Origin: an uncultured Mediterraneibacter sp.
GTDB lineage: Bacteria; Bacillota; Clostridia; Lachnospirales; Lachnospiraceae
Length of the DNA: 64,000 nucleotides
Direction of reading: 5' to 3'
Assembly (NCBI GenBank): GCA_934309345.1
Contig: CAKRDD010000004.1
Coordinates: 1 to 64,000 of the forward strand
Shown here: positions 52,065 to 60,396 of the stretch, piece by piece
How the letters are laid out: the number at the start of each line of letters is the position of its first letter
How positions within the stretch are numbered: position 1 is the stretch's first letter
Position numbers and translations under genes: made by a program
The notes under the pieces: model-generated
The model's input: the letters and a program-made list of their open reading frames with translations, nothing else
What the model was told of the DNA's origin: nothing
Database searches by the model: none

Positions 52065-52490
52065 TTAGTCTTCTACAACTACACCCATGGAACGGCATGT
52101 TCCAGCGATCATGCTCTCAGCAGCCTCTACTGTAGCTGCGTTCAGGTCTGGCATCTTCATTTCAGCGATCTCTCTAACCTGAGCTTTTGTGATTGTAGCA
52201 ACTTTTGTCTTGTTCGGTACACCAGAACCGGACTGGATTTTACAAGCTTTCTTGATAAGAACTGCTGCCGGTGGTGTCTTTGTGATGAAGCTGAAGCTTC
52301 TGTCATTGTAAACAGTGATTACTACAGGGATGATAAGATCTCCCTGATCTGCTGTTCTAGCATTGAACTGTTTTGTAAATTCAACGATGTTTACACCGTG
52401 CTGTCCAAGTGCAGGACCAACCGGTGGTGCCGGAGTTGCCTTTCCAGCAGGAATCTGTAATTTGATATATCCTTCTACTTTTTTTGCCAT
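52065..52490 (-). CDS. rplK: 50S ribosomal protein L11
   Basis: A 141-residue L11 of the GTPase-associated centre. GYIKLQIPAGKATPAPPVGP, ALGQHGVNIVEFTKQFNART, SFITKTPPAAVLIKKA and MPDLNAATVEAAESMIAGTC are typical. The ATG at 52490 follows AAGGAGG. It lies 52 bases after nusG and 152 bases before rplA, with the shared leader motif upstream of both. Confidence 0.97.
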   Translation of the reverse strand: MAKKVEGYIKLQIPAGKATPAPPVGPALGQHGVNIVEFTKQFNARTADQGDLIIPVVITVYNDRSFSFITKTPPAAVLIKKACKIQSGSGVPNKTKVATITKAQVREIAEMKMPDLNAATVEAAESMIAGTCRSMGVVVED

Positions 52491-52495
52491 TTCAA

Positions 52496-52535
52496 TTACC
52501 TCCTTGTGGTATTGGCGGGATTCTCATCCCTCCCA
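52496..52535 (-). promoter_or_regulatory. Leader motif upstream of rplK
   Basis: On the minus strand GTGGGAGGG, then ATGAGAA, then TCCCGCC-AATACCAC and AAGGAGG. The outer parts are identical to the rplA leader and only the apical part differs, as expected of a regulatory hairpin that includes the ribosome binding site. Confidence 0.6.
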
Positions 52536-52542
52536 CGCAATT

Positions 52543-53061
52543 TTAATCCATTTTCTTCACTTCTGAAAAACCAAGTTCAACCGGAGTTTCTCGGCCAAAC
52601 AGCTCAACATTGATTGTCAGACTCTTCTTCTGTTCGTTGATTGTCTGAACAGCTCCAACTGTTCCTTCCCATGCACCGCTAAGTACAGTTACAACATCAC
52701 CGATCTCAAGATCAAGGATCACCTCATCCTGTTTGATTCCAAGGTTCTCCATCTCACTCTCATCAAGCGGTACCGGCTTGGACCCAGGTCCGACGAATCC
52801 TGTAACACCTCTTGTGTTTCTTACAACATACCAAGTGTCATCATTCATGATCATGTGGATCATAACATATCCAGGAAACATCTTTCTCTGTACGACCTTT
52901 TCCACTCCATTACGTATCTCTGGTACTTCCTCAAGTGGAACACGAACTTCCAAAATCTGGTCTTCCAGATGACGAGTCTCGATCGTCTTGTCAATGTTTG
53001 CTTTTACTTTGTTCTCATACCCTGAATAGGTATGAACGACGTACCATTTTGCCTCTGACAT
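52543..53061 (-). CDS. nusG: Transcription termination/antitermination protein NusG
   Basis: A 172-residue NusG. The NGN domain (KWYVVHTYSGYENKVKANID, KMFPGYVMIHM, RNTRGVTGFVGPGSKPVPL) and the C-terminal KOW domain (GDVVTVLSGAWEGTVGAVQT) are both complete. It binds RNA polymerase and links it to Rho or to ribosomes. The ATG at 53061 follows AAGGTGA. It is third in rpmG-secE-nusG and leads into rplK. Confidence 0.96.
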   Translation of the reverse strand: MSEAKWYVVHTYSGYENKVKANIDKTIETRHLEDQILEVRVPLEEVPEIRNGVEKVVQRKMFPGYVMIHMIMNDDTWYVVRNTRGVTGFVGPGSKPVPLDESEMENLGIKQDEVILDLEIGDVVTVLSGAWEGTVGAVQTINEQKKSLTINVELFGRETPVELGFSEVKKMD

Positions 53062-53086
53062 AAAATCACCTTTCTGCTGCGATCAA

Positions 53087-53284
53087 CTATTTCACTAAAA
53101 AGTCAATTCCATATCTCAAAAGCGCATCAACTACTGATATCAGCGCTCCAAGCACTACGGAGACAGCAACAACTGCCGTGGTCTGTTTAGCAAGTGTATT
53201 CTTGTCTGGCCAAACGATCTTCTTGAACTCTGCCTTAAGTCCTTTGAACCAGCTCTTCTTCTGAGTTTTTGTATTCTCACCCAT
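53087..53284 (-). CDS. secE: Preprotein translocase subunit SecE
   Basis: A 65-residue SecE of the single-helix type: an amphipathic cytoplasmic segment (WFKGLKAEFKKIVWPDKNTL) and one transmembrane helix (TTAVVAVSVVLGALISVVDA). It clamps SecY in the translocon. The ATG at 53284 follows AAGGAAG; eight in-frame codons upstream are not part of the family. It lies between rpmG and nusG, the classical place. Confidence 0.95.
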   Translation of the reverse strand: MGENTKTQKKSWFKGLKAEFKKIVWPDKNTLAKQTTAVVAVSVVLGALISVVDALLRYGIDFLVK

Positions 53285-53308
53285 AATTCCACTTCCTTTC
53301 GACAACAA

Positions 53309-53458
53309 TTATTTTGTCTCTTTGTGCAGTGTGTGTGATTTGCAGAATCTGCAGTACTTCTTGGTTTCCATGCGTTCCGGATGAGTCTTCTTATCCTTTG
53401 TCATGTTGTAGTTACGGTTCTTGCATTCCGTACATTCCAGAGTAATTCTTGTGCGCAC
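53309..53458 (-). CDS. rpmG: 50S ribosomal protein L33, zinc-binding type
   Basis: A 49-residue L33 with two CxxC pairs (LECTECKNRNY and KYCRFCKSH), i.e. the zinc-containing form. The start is a GTG at 53458 (VRTRITLECTEC), with GAGGTG six bases upstream; the longer in-frame extension lacks any family similarity. It is first in the rpmG-secE-nusG unit behind a good promoter. Confidence 0.93.
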   Translation of the reverse strand: MRTRITLECTECKNRNYNMTKDKKTHPERMETKKYCRFCKSHTLHKETK

Positions 53459-53560
53459 AACTTCCACCTCGCTTTTAATATATTCACCTACGTGTTGCTG
53501 ATGGTTGCGAGCCATCAATTTTTAGGCATAAAAAAAAAGCCTACTTCCATTCGCCCAAAC

Positions 53561-53589
53561 ATTGTATCATGGGGACAAAAGGAAGTCAA
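53561..53589 (-). promoter_or_regulatory. Promoter of rpmG-secE-nusG(-rplKA)
   Basis: On the minus strand TTGACT (53589-53584), 17 bases, TACAAT (53566-53561). The short leader holds an AGGC-T8-GCCT mini-hairpin (about 53541-53523). Confidence 0.7.
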
Positions 53590-53660
53590 GCCTCTTTCTT
53601 AATTTTTCATTTCAACATTTTTATATTCACTGCTTTTGCATTTACATCCGCAGTACTGTA

Positions 53661-54827
53661 TCATTCACCCTGTTCTCCCAGCTTTTCATCATAAGTGTCA
53701 AGGAAATGATGCTTCTCACCCTTAGACTTATACGCAACTACAGTATCCAGATTTACATTTTCAACACTCTTGAAAATATTTCCCTCCACGTATGGATTCA
53801 CCTTTTTCAGAGTTGCGATCAGCTCTTTGATCTCCATACGCTTGGAACGGTTCTCCTCATTATTACATGTCGTACAGGTATCTGTGAATTTGCATGCACA
53901 CTGAATGAAATGCAGATCATTATAATCTCTCCATGCTTTAATATCATCCTCACGGACCATATACAGCGGACGGATCAGCTCCATTCCTTCAAAATTTGTG
54001 CTGTGCAGTTTCGGCATCATCGTCTGTACCTGTGCAGAATAGAGCATTCCCATCAGGATTGTCTCTATCACGTCATCATAATGATGTCCCAGTGCGATCT
54101 TGTTACAGCCCATCTTCTGTGCATGACTGTACAAATATCCGCGGCGCATTCTCGCGCACAGATAACATGGGGACTTTTCAATATTATAGACGGATTCAAA
54201 GATATCTGATTCAAAAATCTCGATCGGAATCTCCAGACGTCTTGCGTTCTCCTCGATCACCTGGCGGTTCGCCGGGCTGTACCCCGGATCCATCACAAGG
54301 AATTTCACTTCAAAGTCAAACTTATTGTGACGCTTTAATTCCTGAAAAAGCTTTGCCATCAGCATCGAATCTTTTCCGCCGGAGATACAGACTGCAATCC
54401 TGTCTCCCGGTTTTACCAGCTCATACTCATTGATTGCCTTGGTAAACTTGCACCAGATATTTTTTCTGAACTTCTTCCTTAAGCTCTGCTCTACCTCTTT
54501 TGCGAAGTTCACTTCTTCTTTCGCATCCTCCGCCTCTTTTTGCTTCATCGTATCAATCAGCCAGGCAATATATCCACCGTTCAGGCTGACTGCATCAGCA
54601 CCTTTTTCTTCCAGTGCCTCTGCAACTTCCACACTATGTTCTCCTCTGCTGCAGCAGATAACCAGTTTCTTTGTAAAATCAATCTCCGGATGCCCGTCAA
54701 TTGCATCTTCTGCAACCGCGATTGCTCCCGGAATTGCTCCATGTGAAATCTCTGTCTCATTTCTGATATCCAGGATCTGATAACTATCTTTCTCCAGCTT
54801 GCGGAGTTCTTCTATTGAAATACCCAT
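53661..54827 (-). CDS. Rhodanese-TtcA-like fusion, probable tRNA thiolation enzyme
   Basis: A 388-residue two-domain protein. Residues 1-95 form a rhodanese domain (ILDIRNETEISHGAIPGAI, active-site loop CCSRGEHS with Cys58/59). Residues 110-388 form a PP-loop ATPase with SGGKDS (149-154) and CYLCARMRRG (221-230), the pattern of the TtcA family that makes 2-thiocytidine in tRNA. Further cysteines at 310, 312, 318 and 321 could complete an iron-sulfur or zinc site. Fusion of a persulfide carrier to the thiolase suggests built-in sulfur delivery. The ATG at 54827 is 18 bases after tcdA, another tRNA-modification gene. The exact tRNA position is inferred. Confidence 0.82.
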   Translation of the reverse strand: MGISIEELRKLEKDSYQILDIRNETEISHGAIPGAIAVAEDAIDGHPEIDFTKKLVICCSRGEHSVEVAEALEEKGADAVSLNGGYIAWLIDTMKQKEAEDAKEEVNFAKEVEQSLRKKFRKNIWCKFTKAINEYELVKPGDRIAVCISGGKDSMLMAKLFQELKRHNKFDFEVKFLVMDPGYSPANRQVIEENARRLEIPIEIFESDIFESVYNIEKSPCYLCARMRRGYLYSHAQKMGCNKIALGHHYDDVIETILMGMLYSAQVQTMMPKLHSTNFEGMELIRPLYMVREDDIKAWRDYNDLHFIQCACKFTDTCTTCNNEENRSKRMEIKELIATLKKVNPYVEGNIFKSVENVNLDTVVAYKSKGEKHHFLDTYDEKLGEQGE

Positions 54828-54844
54828 TTTTTCCCCTCGTTATC

Positions 54845-55609
54845 CTATTTCTTATTAATTCCTGCCAAATCTTTTACAACTTCTCCTGCAATGATCAGAC
54901 CGGCTACAGATGGTACGAACGCAACACTTCCAGGAATATCCCGGCGTTCGGTACATTTGTGTGCTGCCCCCGGCGGACAGATACAGTTCGTTCGGCAACT
55001 GATCGACATATCTTCCAACGGCCGGGTTGGCTGTTCTTCTGAATAAACCACTTTCAGCTTCTTCACACCGCGCTTCTTCAATTCACGGCGCATTACCTTT
55101 GCCAGCGGACACACCTTCGTCTTATAGATATCCGCCACACGGAAGGCACTTGCATCCAGCTTATTCCCTGCGCCCATACTGCTGATGATCGGCACATTCA
55201 GTTCTTTACACTTCATGACAAGCGCAATCTTAGCCGTCACAGTATCTACCGCATCCACAACATAATCATATTCTTCAAAAGGAAATTCATCTGCAGTATC
55301 CGGCAGAAAAAAGCAATTGTGAATATTCACCTCTGCCTTCGGATTGATCTCCAGAATTCTGTCCCTCATTACCTCTGTTTTATATTTCCCAACTGTTTTT
55401 CTTGTTGCAATGATCTGACGGTTCAAGTTCGTCAGACACACTTTATCATCATCGATCAAGTCAAATTTTCCTACACCACTTCTTACAAGTGCCTCACAGA
55501 CATAGCCGCCGACACCTCCAATGCCAAACACTGCAACGCGGGCACCTTCCAGCCTGTTCATTGCTTCCTTGCCTAAAAGCAGTTCTGTTCTCGAAAACTG
55601 TGTTAACAT
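54845..55609 (-). CDS. tcdA: tRNA threonylcarbamoyladenosine dehydratase
   Basis: A 254-residue E1-like (ThiF/MoeB fold) enzyme. The nucleotide loop GIGGVGG (29-35), DDDKVCLTNLNRQ and VDAVDTVTAK are typical. The absence of a MoeB-type CxxC zinc knuckle pair and the C-terminal CRTNCICPPG with SVAFVPSVAGLIIAGEVVKD match TcdA/CsdL. It converts t6A at position 37 of tRNA to the cyclic hydantoin form using ATP. The ATG at 55609 follows AGGAGA. It sits between the J-domain gene and the TtcA-like fusion. Confidence 0.9.
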   Translation of the reverse strand: MLTQFSRTELLLGKEAMNRLEGARVAVFGIGGVGGYVCEALVRSGVGKFDLIDDDKVCLTNLNRQIIATRKTVGKYKTEVMRDRILEINPKAEVNIHNCFFLPDTADEFPFEEYDYVVDAVDTVTAKIALVMKCKELNVPIISSMGAGNKLDASAFRVADIYKTKVCPLAKVMRRELKKRGVKKLKVVYSEEQPTRPLEDMSISCRTNCICPPGAAHKCTERRDIPGSVAFVPSVAGLIIAGEVVKDLAGINKK

Positions 55610-55629
55610 TTTCTATATTCTCCTTCTGT

Positions 55630-56364
55630 CTACATAAATGTGCCGCCGCCCGGGTTACCGCCATAACCACCGCCAAAGCACATACCACCTCCGCCGCAGC
55701 AGAGATTGCACATCAGATTAGCAAGGCACAGCTTCACGCACCAGCTGCTGTTGAATGTTCCGGGATATCCATACATTGTCTGTCTTGTCTGATACCAGTT
55801 CCCGCCACCTTCAAGCTGCTGAAGGAGCATCTGGTACTGCATATTCTGTGGTTCCAGCCGCACTGCTTCTCTCGCATGATCTAATGCGATCACATTATTT
55901 CCAAGCCCGGAATTCGCCGATGCGCTGTAGAAATACCATCTTGCACTATGCTGGCTGATTCCGTCAAGTACGTTAAGAGCTTCTTTATAATGTCCGCTTC
56001 GTATGTAATTAGCTGCCGCATTCAGATGTGCATCTTCCTCACTCATCCCGGAAGTTCCGCCCGTACTTCCTGCCGAACCATATCCATAAGAACCAAAACC
56101 TCCGAATCCTCCAAACGGACCGTAGCCTCCATAACCTGAGCCATCACTTGAACCATATCCGGAAGTATATCCTTTTTCACGTTCATCCATGATCTGCTGA
56201 TAAGCCTGCTGTACTTCCTTAAACTTCGCCTCAGCCTCATCTTTCTTCGGGTTATTGATATTCGCATCCGGATGATATTGTCTGCTCAGCTTTCGATAAG
56301 CCTTCTTCACATCCTCATCCGTAGCATTTCTGTCTACACCTAATATACTGTATGGATCTGACAT
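55630..56364 (-). CDS. J-domain protein with glycine-rich region and helical repeat
   Basis: A 244-residue protein. The N-terminal J domain (PYSILGVDRNATDEDVKKAY, HPD at 31-33) would stimulate a DnaK ATPase. A Gly/Ser/Tyr-rich linker (about 67-105) follows. A helical region resembling a TPR pair comes next (about 108-165, AANYIRSGHYKEALNVLDGI). A short hydrophobic, Cys/Gly-rich tail ends the protein (CNLCCGGGGMCFGGGYGG). It lacks the zinc-finger and client-binding domains of DnaJ. The ATG at 56364 is preceded by AGGAAAT/AGGAAGG. It is upstream of tcdA by 20 bases, so co-expression is likely. Confidence 0.85.
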   Translation of the reverse strand: MSDPYSILGVDRNATDEDVKKAYRKLSRQYHPDANINNPKKDEAEAKFKEVQQAYQQIMDEREKGYTSGYGSSDGSGYGGYGPFGGFGGFGSYGYGSAGSTGGTSGMSEEDAHLNAAANYIRSGHYKEALNVLDGISQHSARWYFYSASANSGLGNNVIALDHAREAVRLEPQNMQYQMLLQQLEGGGNWYQTRQTMYGYPGTFNSSWCVKLCLANLMCNLCCGGGGMCFGGGYGGNPGGGTFM

Positions 56365-56410
56365 CCTTCCTATTTCCTCGTTCTTTCTCTTACCTTTATT
56401 CTAACAAACA

Positions 56411-56441
56411 ATTACTGTTCACACGATGTGCGACCAGCAAC
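56411..56441. repeat. Copy of the dispersed GTTGCTGTTCAC palindromic repeat
   Basis: It matches the reverse complement of 2791-2821 at 29 of 31 positions. It lies in the gap between the zinc-ribbon protein and the J-domain protein. Confidence 0.7.
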
Positions 56442-56482
56442 ACTTGAATATCATAACAGATAGCTCGCCTACAGTAAACCTG

Positions 56483-56890
56483 TCAACTCTTTTTAATAAA
56501 TGTTGTTCCACATTTCGGACAGCGAATCTCTATCTTCCCTTTCCCTTTCGGAATACGGATCTTCTGCTTGCATCCCGGACACTTATAGATATGATATATC
56601 TTTCTCTGTGCCAGACTGTTCTTCTGCTGCTGAATATAGGTTCTGATTTTATAAGTCTTTGCAAGATACTTCTGATTTTCCGCATACCGTTTCGATATAT
56701 TTCTGGAAAAAATCCGGAAATAACAATAGATAATCAGCACCCATCCAAGGAAATAAAACAGCGTTCCCACTCCTTTTCCTGTAAAAAAGGAAGACAGGAG
56801 CACTACTACCAGTCCGATAATAAGCAGACCTTTGGAAAACTGATCCACACCATACCTTCCCTGCATAAAACGTAAAAATTTTTCTTTCAT
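56483..56890 (-). CDS. Small membrane protein with C-terminal zinc ribbon
   Basis: A 135-residue protein. Two transmembrane helices (about 20-37 LLIIGLVVVLLSSFF and 42-60 GTLFYFLGWVLIIYCYF) are followed by a basic helix. The C-terminal zinc ribbon is CPGCKQKIRIPKGKGKIEIR with CPKCG (four Cys, residues about 104-128). The topology places the ribbon in the cytoplasm. No function is known; similar proteins occur across Lachnospiraceae. The ATG at 56890 follows AAGGA. It lies 118 bases upstream of the J-domain gene, with a repeat copy between, so a shared transcript is uncertain. Confidence 0.75.
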   Translation of the reverse strand: MKEKFLRFMQGRYGVDQFSKGLLIIGLVVVLLSSFFTGKGVGTLFYFLGWVLIIYCYFRIFSRNISKRYAENQKYLAKTYKIRTYIQQQKNSLAQRKIYHIYKCPGCKQKIRIPKGKGKIEIRCPKCGTTFIKKS

Positions 56891-57048
56891 ACAAATCCTT
56901 CTTTCTCAATAACTCTGTCTGCACACATTATTTTTCACAGTATCTGTAACTTGTCACGCATCTCTTCCGTTGAGTTTCCCACTAAAATGATATGTGCTAT
57001 ATTCTGCGCTGTTTTCACTCAAAAGTCAATTAAATAAATATAAAATGT

Positions 57049-57104
57049 GGTAACCGTCCAGAGGAAACGTACCGAATTTTCTTCGTTTCCTCCGAACAGT
57101 TACC
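57049..57104 (-). terminator. Long hairpin after the DUF4340 gene
   Basis: Arms start with GGTAAC (57049-57054/57099-57104) and contain AGGAAACG (57062-57069/57084-57091); the minus strand continues with an AT-rich run. On the minus strand it begins GGTAACTGTTCGGAGG, again related to the GTTACTGTTC motif family. Confidence 0.6.
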
Positions 57105-57109
57105 AGTCT

Positions 57110-58000
57110 TTATTGATTCAATATATTATTGCAGATTTCATCCGAGATCAGGTACACGATCCTGGAATCATTCATCATGACATATCTGTCTCCACTTCCA
57201 TTTTCTCCTCCGATGTAAAGCGTCATTGTCTGATCTTCATCATCGCTTGTATAAGTAACTTCTACTGTGATTCTGGAAGTCTCATCCAGGCCATACCCTG
57301 CAAGATCCGCATCATCTACAGAATAATCCGCCGCCTCTGACAGCGTCACAGCACCAAGTCCTCCGGCTACTGCTGCAACATCTTCTGCCTGATCCTCATT
57401 CTCGGAATCATAGGTTGTTGTTTCACCATTCTGTGTGATCACTTCTTTTTTCAGATTTCCACTTCCGATACTCGGATAAGTATCCAGCTGCGCGATCTGA
57501 TCCAGTTCTGTCTGGATATCATCCAGTGAAGTTGCCGGAATTGTATAAACCTTTTCCGTATCGTCCACTGTTGCATAGTAATCATTTCCGGTCGCATTCC
57601 CAACCTTGATCGTTGTCACAGTTCCATCTCCATCCGTCAGTGTAACTGTATAAGTCGGATTGTCTAATCCATATTCTTCCAGCGCATCTGCATCCTCGAG
57701 TTCTCGATCCGCATTCAGCTGCCCCATGGCATCAGCTACTGTCTTCGGGTAGCTCTGACGCAGTGGAAAATCTTTATCTGCGCTATAGTACCAGGTATCT
57801 CCATCTTTCTCAAAATTCATTTCACCCGTACCAAGATCATATTTCACCCCGGTAATCTCTGAGGTCTTCAGATCCGTTACTTTCACCGTTTCTTCTTCCT
57901 TGGAATCCTGCTTCTTATTCCATGTGCTTAAGGCAAAATAGAGGATCAGGAGCAGCACCAGAACACCTGTCAGAATCAATGGCCCTTTCTTTTTCTTCAT
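57110..58000 (-). CDS. DUF4340-domain lipid-anchored or membrane-anchored protein
   Basis: A 296-residue protein with one N-terminal transmembrane helix (GPLILTGVLVLLLILYFALS) and an extracytoplasmic region of repeated beta modules (TGEMNFEKDGDTWYYSADKD, NPTYTVTLTDGDGTVTTIKV, GNDYYATVDDTEKVYTIPAT). This is the DUF4340 pattern. DUF4340 genes commonly close operons encoding an ABC-2 transporter plus a GldG-like protein, as here. It starts 17 bases after the GldG-like gene. The role is unknown; it probably works at the outer face of the membrane with that complex. Confidence 0.82.
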   Translation of the reverse strand: MKKKKGPLILTGVLVLLLILYFALSTWNKKQDSKEEETVKVTDLKTSEITGVKYDLGTGEMNFEKDGDTWYYSADKDFPLRQSYPKTVADAMGQLNADRELEDADALEEYGLDNPTYTVTLTDGDGTVTTIKVGNATGNDYYATVDDTEKVYTIPATSLDDIQTELDQIAQLDTYPSIGSGNLKKEVITQNGETTTYDSENEDQAEDVAAVAGGLGAVTLSEAADYSVDDADLAGYGLDETSRITVEVTYTSDDEDQTMTLYIGGENGSGDRYVMMNDSRIVYLISDEICNNILNQ

Positions 58001-58017
58001 TCTAATTTTCTTCCTCC

Positions 58018-59523
58018 TTAAGCTTTTCTTCTTCTAAACCATACGCTGAATCCGGCGATCAGAATCACTGCCGGGATTCCAAAGATTACAAGAAGGCTGA
58101 ACAGACCGGCATGCTGTATCGTGTTATACTCTGTTCCAAGACTCTTTGCCTCAATAGAAAGATTCTGTACTCCGTCAAAGTTTGCACTTACTGCATTCAT
58201 AAAGATCTGTGTATTCTCAAGCTGGGAGAATGCATCTGTAATATTCTGATCGATCAGGCTTCCTGCGGAGATCACAGTCAGACGGGCTTCTGTTGTACTG
58301 CTTTCCTCAGAATCTTCCGTATCCTCACTGTCTGCATCAGACGAATCTGCATCCGTGTCATCTGAAGAATCATCTCCCGAAGAAATTGTCTCTGTTGCGA
58401 CAACTCCAAGTTCATACGTTCCCTGTTTCTGTTCAGACTCTGTTACCGCATAACCATTTTCCGATGTCTCCATGAATGCACTTGTTGTGATCGTATCTCG
58501 TGCCGGATCTGTCAATGTCATTCCATGTGCATTCGTCAGAAGTACCATCTGAGAGCTGATTCCATTCGCAAGATCACCGGATACATTCAGCTGTGGGAAA
58601 ATATAATACGGCTGGTTCTGATAGCATCTTGTAGGATCCGCAATATAGCCATCTGCACCTTCAATTCCATACACTTTCAGCACACTTGCAAGATTCGGAA
58701 AATCTGTCAGAGAGGTATCTCCAAGCAGACACATTACTTTTCCACCTGCTGCCAGATAGTTTGTCAGAAGTGTCACTTCATTTTCTGAAAGGTCATTCGT
58801 TGGTGCATTCATAAGTAAAAGATCACAGTCATCCGGAATGGAGTCTGCCATCAGAAGGTTCAGTTCTGTCAGCGTGTAATTATTTTTACTCATCAAGTCT
58901 GTAACAGTAGATGACAGATCTGCCTCTCCATGTCCGCTTACTTTATAGATTGTCTTCTGTACATCACTTGTCACATAATTCACCGCACTTGTCAGCTGTC
59001 CATCCCCATCAAATTCTGAATAAGATGTATTTCCTGAATAGTAATAGGAAGACATATCCATAACAAGAATCTTATCAAAAGAAATGGTTGTTGTCTTTCC
59101 TGTTGCTTCACAGGATACAACGATTGTATTTTCGGATGCATTATTTTCTGTCAATGCTGACGGATGCAGAACCGGATCGATCCACTCTACATTGATCTTG
59201 TCTGAAAGTGCTGCATATTTACTGATAAATGTCTTAATCCTGTCATCCGTGTCTTCCTTTACCGCAAGAACTTTCATATCGACTTTATCATTCAATCCGC
59301 TTAGCAGATCCTTTGTCGTATCTGAAATTTCATAAATCTTTGTACTGCTCACATCCAGATTGCGGTAAGCTTCCGGAATCTGTCCGATCACCAGATTGAA
59401 TACGATAACAATTGCGATTACAAGTACTGTAAGTCCCACACTGTAAGATCCGTGCTTTGTACCGGAGGTGTGGAACATCCCATTGATCTTTCCTGTTGTT
59501 TTCTTTCTTCTATCCACTTTCAT
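58018..59523 (-). CDS. GldG-like ABC-type auxiliary protein
   Basis: A 501-residue protein. One transmembrane helix is near the N terminus (about 28-48, VGLTVLVIAIVIVFNLVIGQ). A large extracytoplasmic GldG/IFT52-like domain follows (IYEISDTTKDLLSGLNDKVD, SGHGEADLSS, DCDLLLMNAPTNDLSENEVT, LLTNYLAAGGKVMCLLGD). A highly acidic Asp/Ser/Glu stretch (about 380-408) and a C-terminal helix (LLVIFGIPAVILIAGFSVWF) complete it. In Bacteroidetes GldG belongs to the gliding ABC system; in Firmicutes the family function is unknown. It lies between the permease and the DUF4340 gene. Confidence 0.83.
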   Translation of the reverse strand: MKVDRRKKTTGKINGMFHTSGTKHGSYSVGLTVLVIAIVIVFNLVIGQIPEAYRNLDVSSTKIYEISDTTKDLLSGLNDKVDMKVLAVKEDTDDRIKTFISKYAALSDKINVEWIDPVLHPSALTENNASENTIVVSCEATGKTTTISFDKILVMDMSSYYYSGNTSYSEFDGDGQLTSAVNYVTSDVQKTIYKVSGHGEADLSSTVTDLMSKNNYTLTELNLLMADSIPDDCDLLLMNAPTNDLSENEVTLLTNYLAAGGKVMCLLGDTSLTDFPNLASVLKVYGIEGADGYIADPTRCYQNQPYYIFPQLNVSGDLANGISSQMVLLTNAHGMTLTDPARDTITTSAFMETSENGYAVTESEQKQGTYELGVVATETISSGDDSSDDTDADSSDADSEDTEDSEESSTTEARLTVISAGSLIDQNITDAFSQLENTQIFMNAVSANFDGVQNLSIEAKSLGTEYNTIQHAGLFSLLVIFGIPAVILIAGFSVWFRRRKA

Positions 59524-59529
59524 GCCCTC

Positions 59530-60396
59530 CTAATTCCAACGTCTCTTCTGGATTGCCTGTACTGTCAGGAACACAAAGACTACGATCAATGAAAGATACA
59601 GCGCGATTCCTGTTATATCTACAATACTGTTCGAAGTGATATCCGTAAACACATCTGCAAGCGCCAGTCTTCCAAGCATCTTTGTCAGCAGGTTTTCATA
59701 AAGACTTGATTTCACAAAGTACACGACCACACCAGCGATCACGCCAACCGCTTCGATTACACCGGCGATCACTATATTTCCTGTCATCTGATAAATATAA
59801 ACAACAATCAGCGTCAGAATGATAAGCACACCAACCAATCCGCTGATAGCACTACTTGGAAGCATGGAAAGAATTCCATTCCAAAGATACAGGATAAGCA
59901 GAATACCAAATGTACTGATAAATGCGATCATCTGACTTTCTGTCAGAGCAGACAGGAACATACCGATCGCCGCATATACACAGCCCAACAGGAAGAATAC
60001 CCCAATGGATATGTAATCTACTTTCAGATATGCAGTTCCCTGTGCCTTAATGATCAGCGGGAATGCACAGAAGATCACATTCGGAATTCCAATCACCGTT
60101 ACCATTGCAAGATATTTTCCAAGCACAACCTTCCACAGACTGACCGAAGCTGTCAGAAGCAGCTGGTCTGTCTTATTTTTACGCTCTTCTGAAAAACTGC
60201 GCATCGTGATCAGCGGAATCCCTACGATAAATACGATCAGTGTGCCTGAAAGCGTATAGGAAAAGTATGGATATCCGGCTGTCAGGTTATATGCCATAAA
60301 GTAGATTCCTGTAAATGCAATAAGAAATGCAACAAACACGCATCCTACCATAGACTGAAAATAGGAGCGTACTTCTCTTTTATAAATCGCCAGCAT
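59530..60396 (-). CDS. GldF-like ABC-2 permease
   Basis: A 288-residue permease with six transmembrane helices (MLAIYKREVRSYFQSMVGCV leads into the first). MRSFSEERKNKTDQLLLTAS, the cytoplasmic loop that contacts the ATPase in this family, is clear. The ATG at 60396 is 9 bases after GGAGG and overlaps the end of the ATPase gene by 17 bases; the longer in-frame Arg/Lys-rich extension is rejected. It forms the transporter with the ATPase at 60380 and the GldG-like protein. Confidence 0.87.
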   Translation of the reverse strand: MLAIYKREVRSYFQSMVGCVFVAFLIAFTGIYFMAYNLTAGYPYFSYTLSGTLIVFIVGIPLITMRSFSEERKNKTDQLLLTASVSLWKVVLGKYLAMVTVIGIPNVIFCAFPLIIKAQGTAYLKVDYISIGVFFLLGCVYAAIGMFLSALTESQMIAFISTFGILLILYLWNGILSMLPSSAISGLVGVLIILTLIVVYIYQMTGNIVIAGVIEAVGVIAGVVVYFVKSSLYENLLTKMLGRLALADVFTDITSNSIVDITGIALYLSLIVVFVFLTVQAIQKRRWN

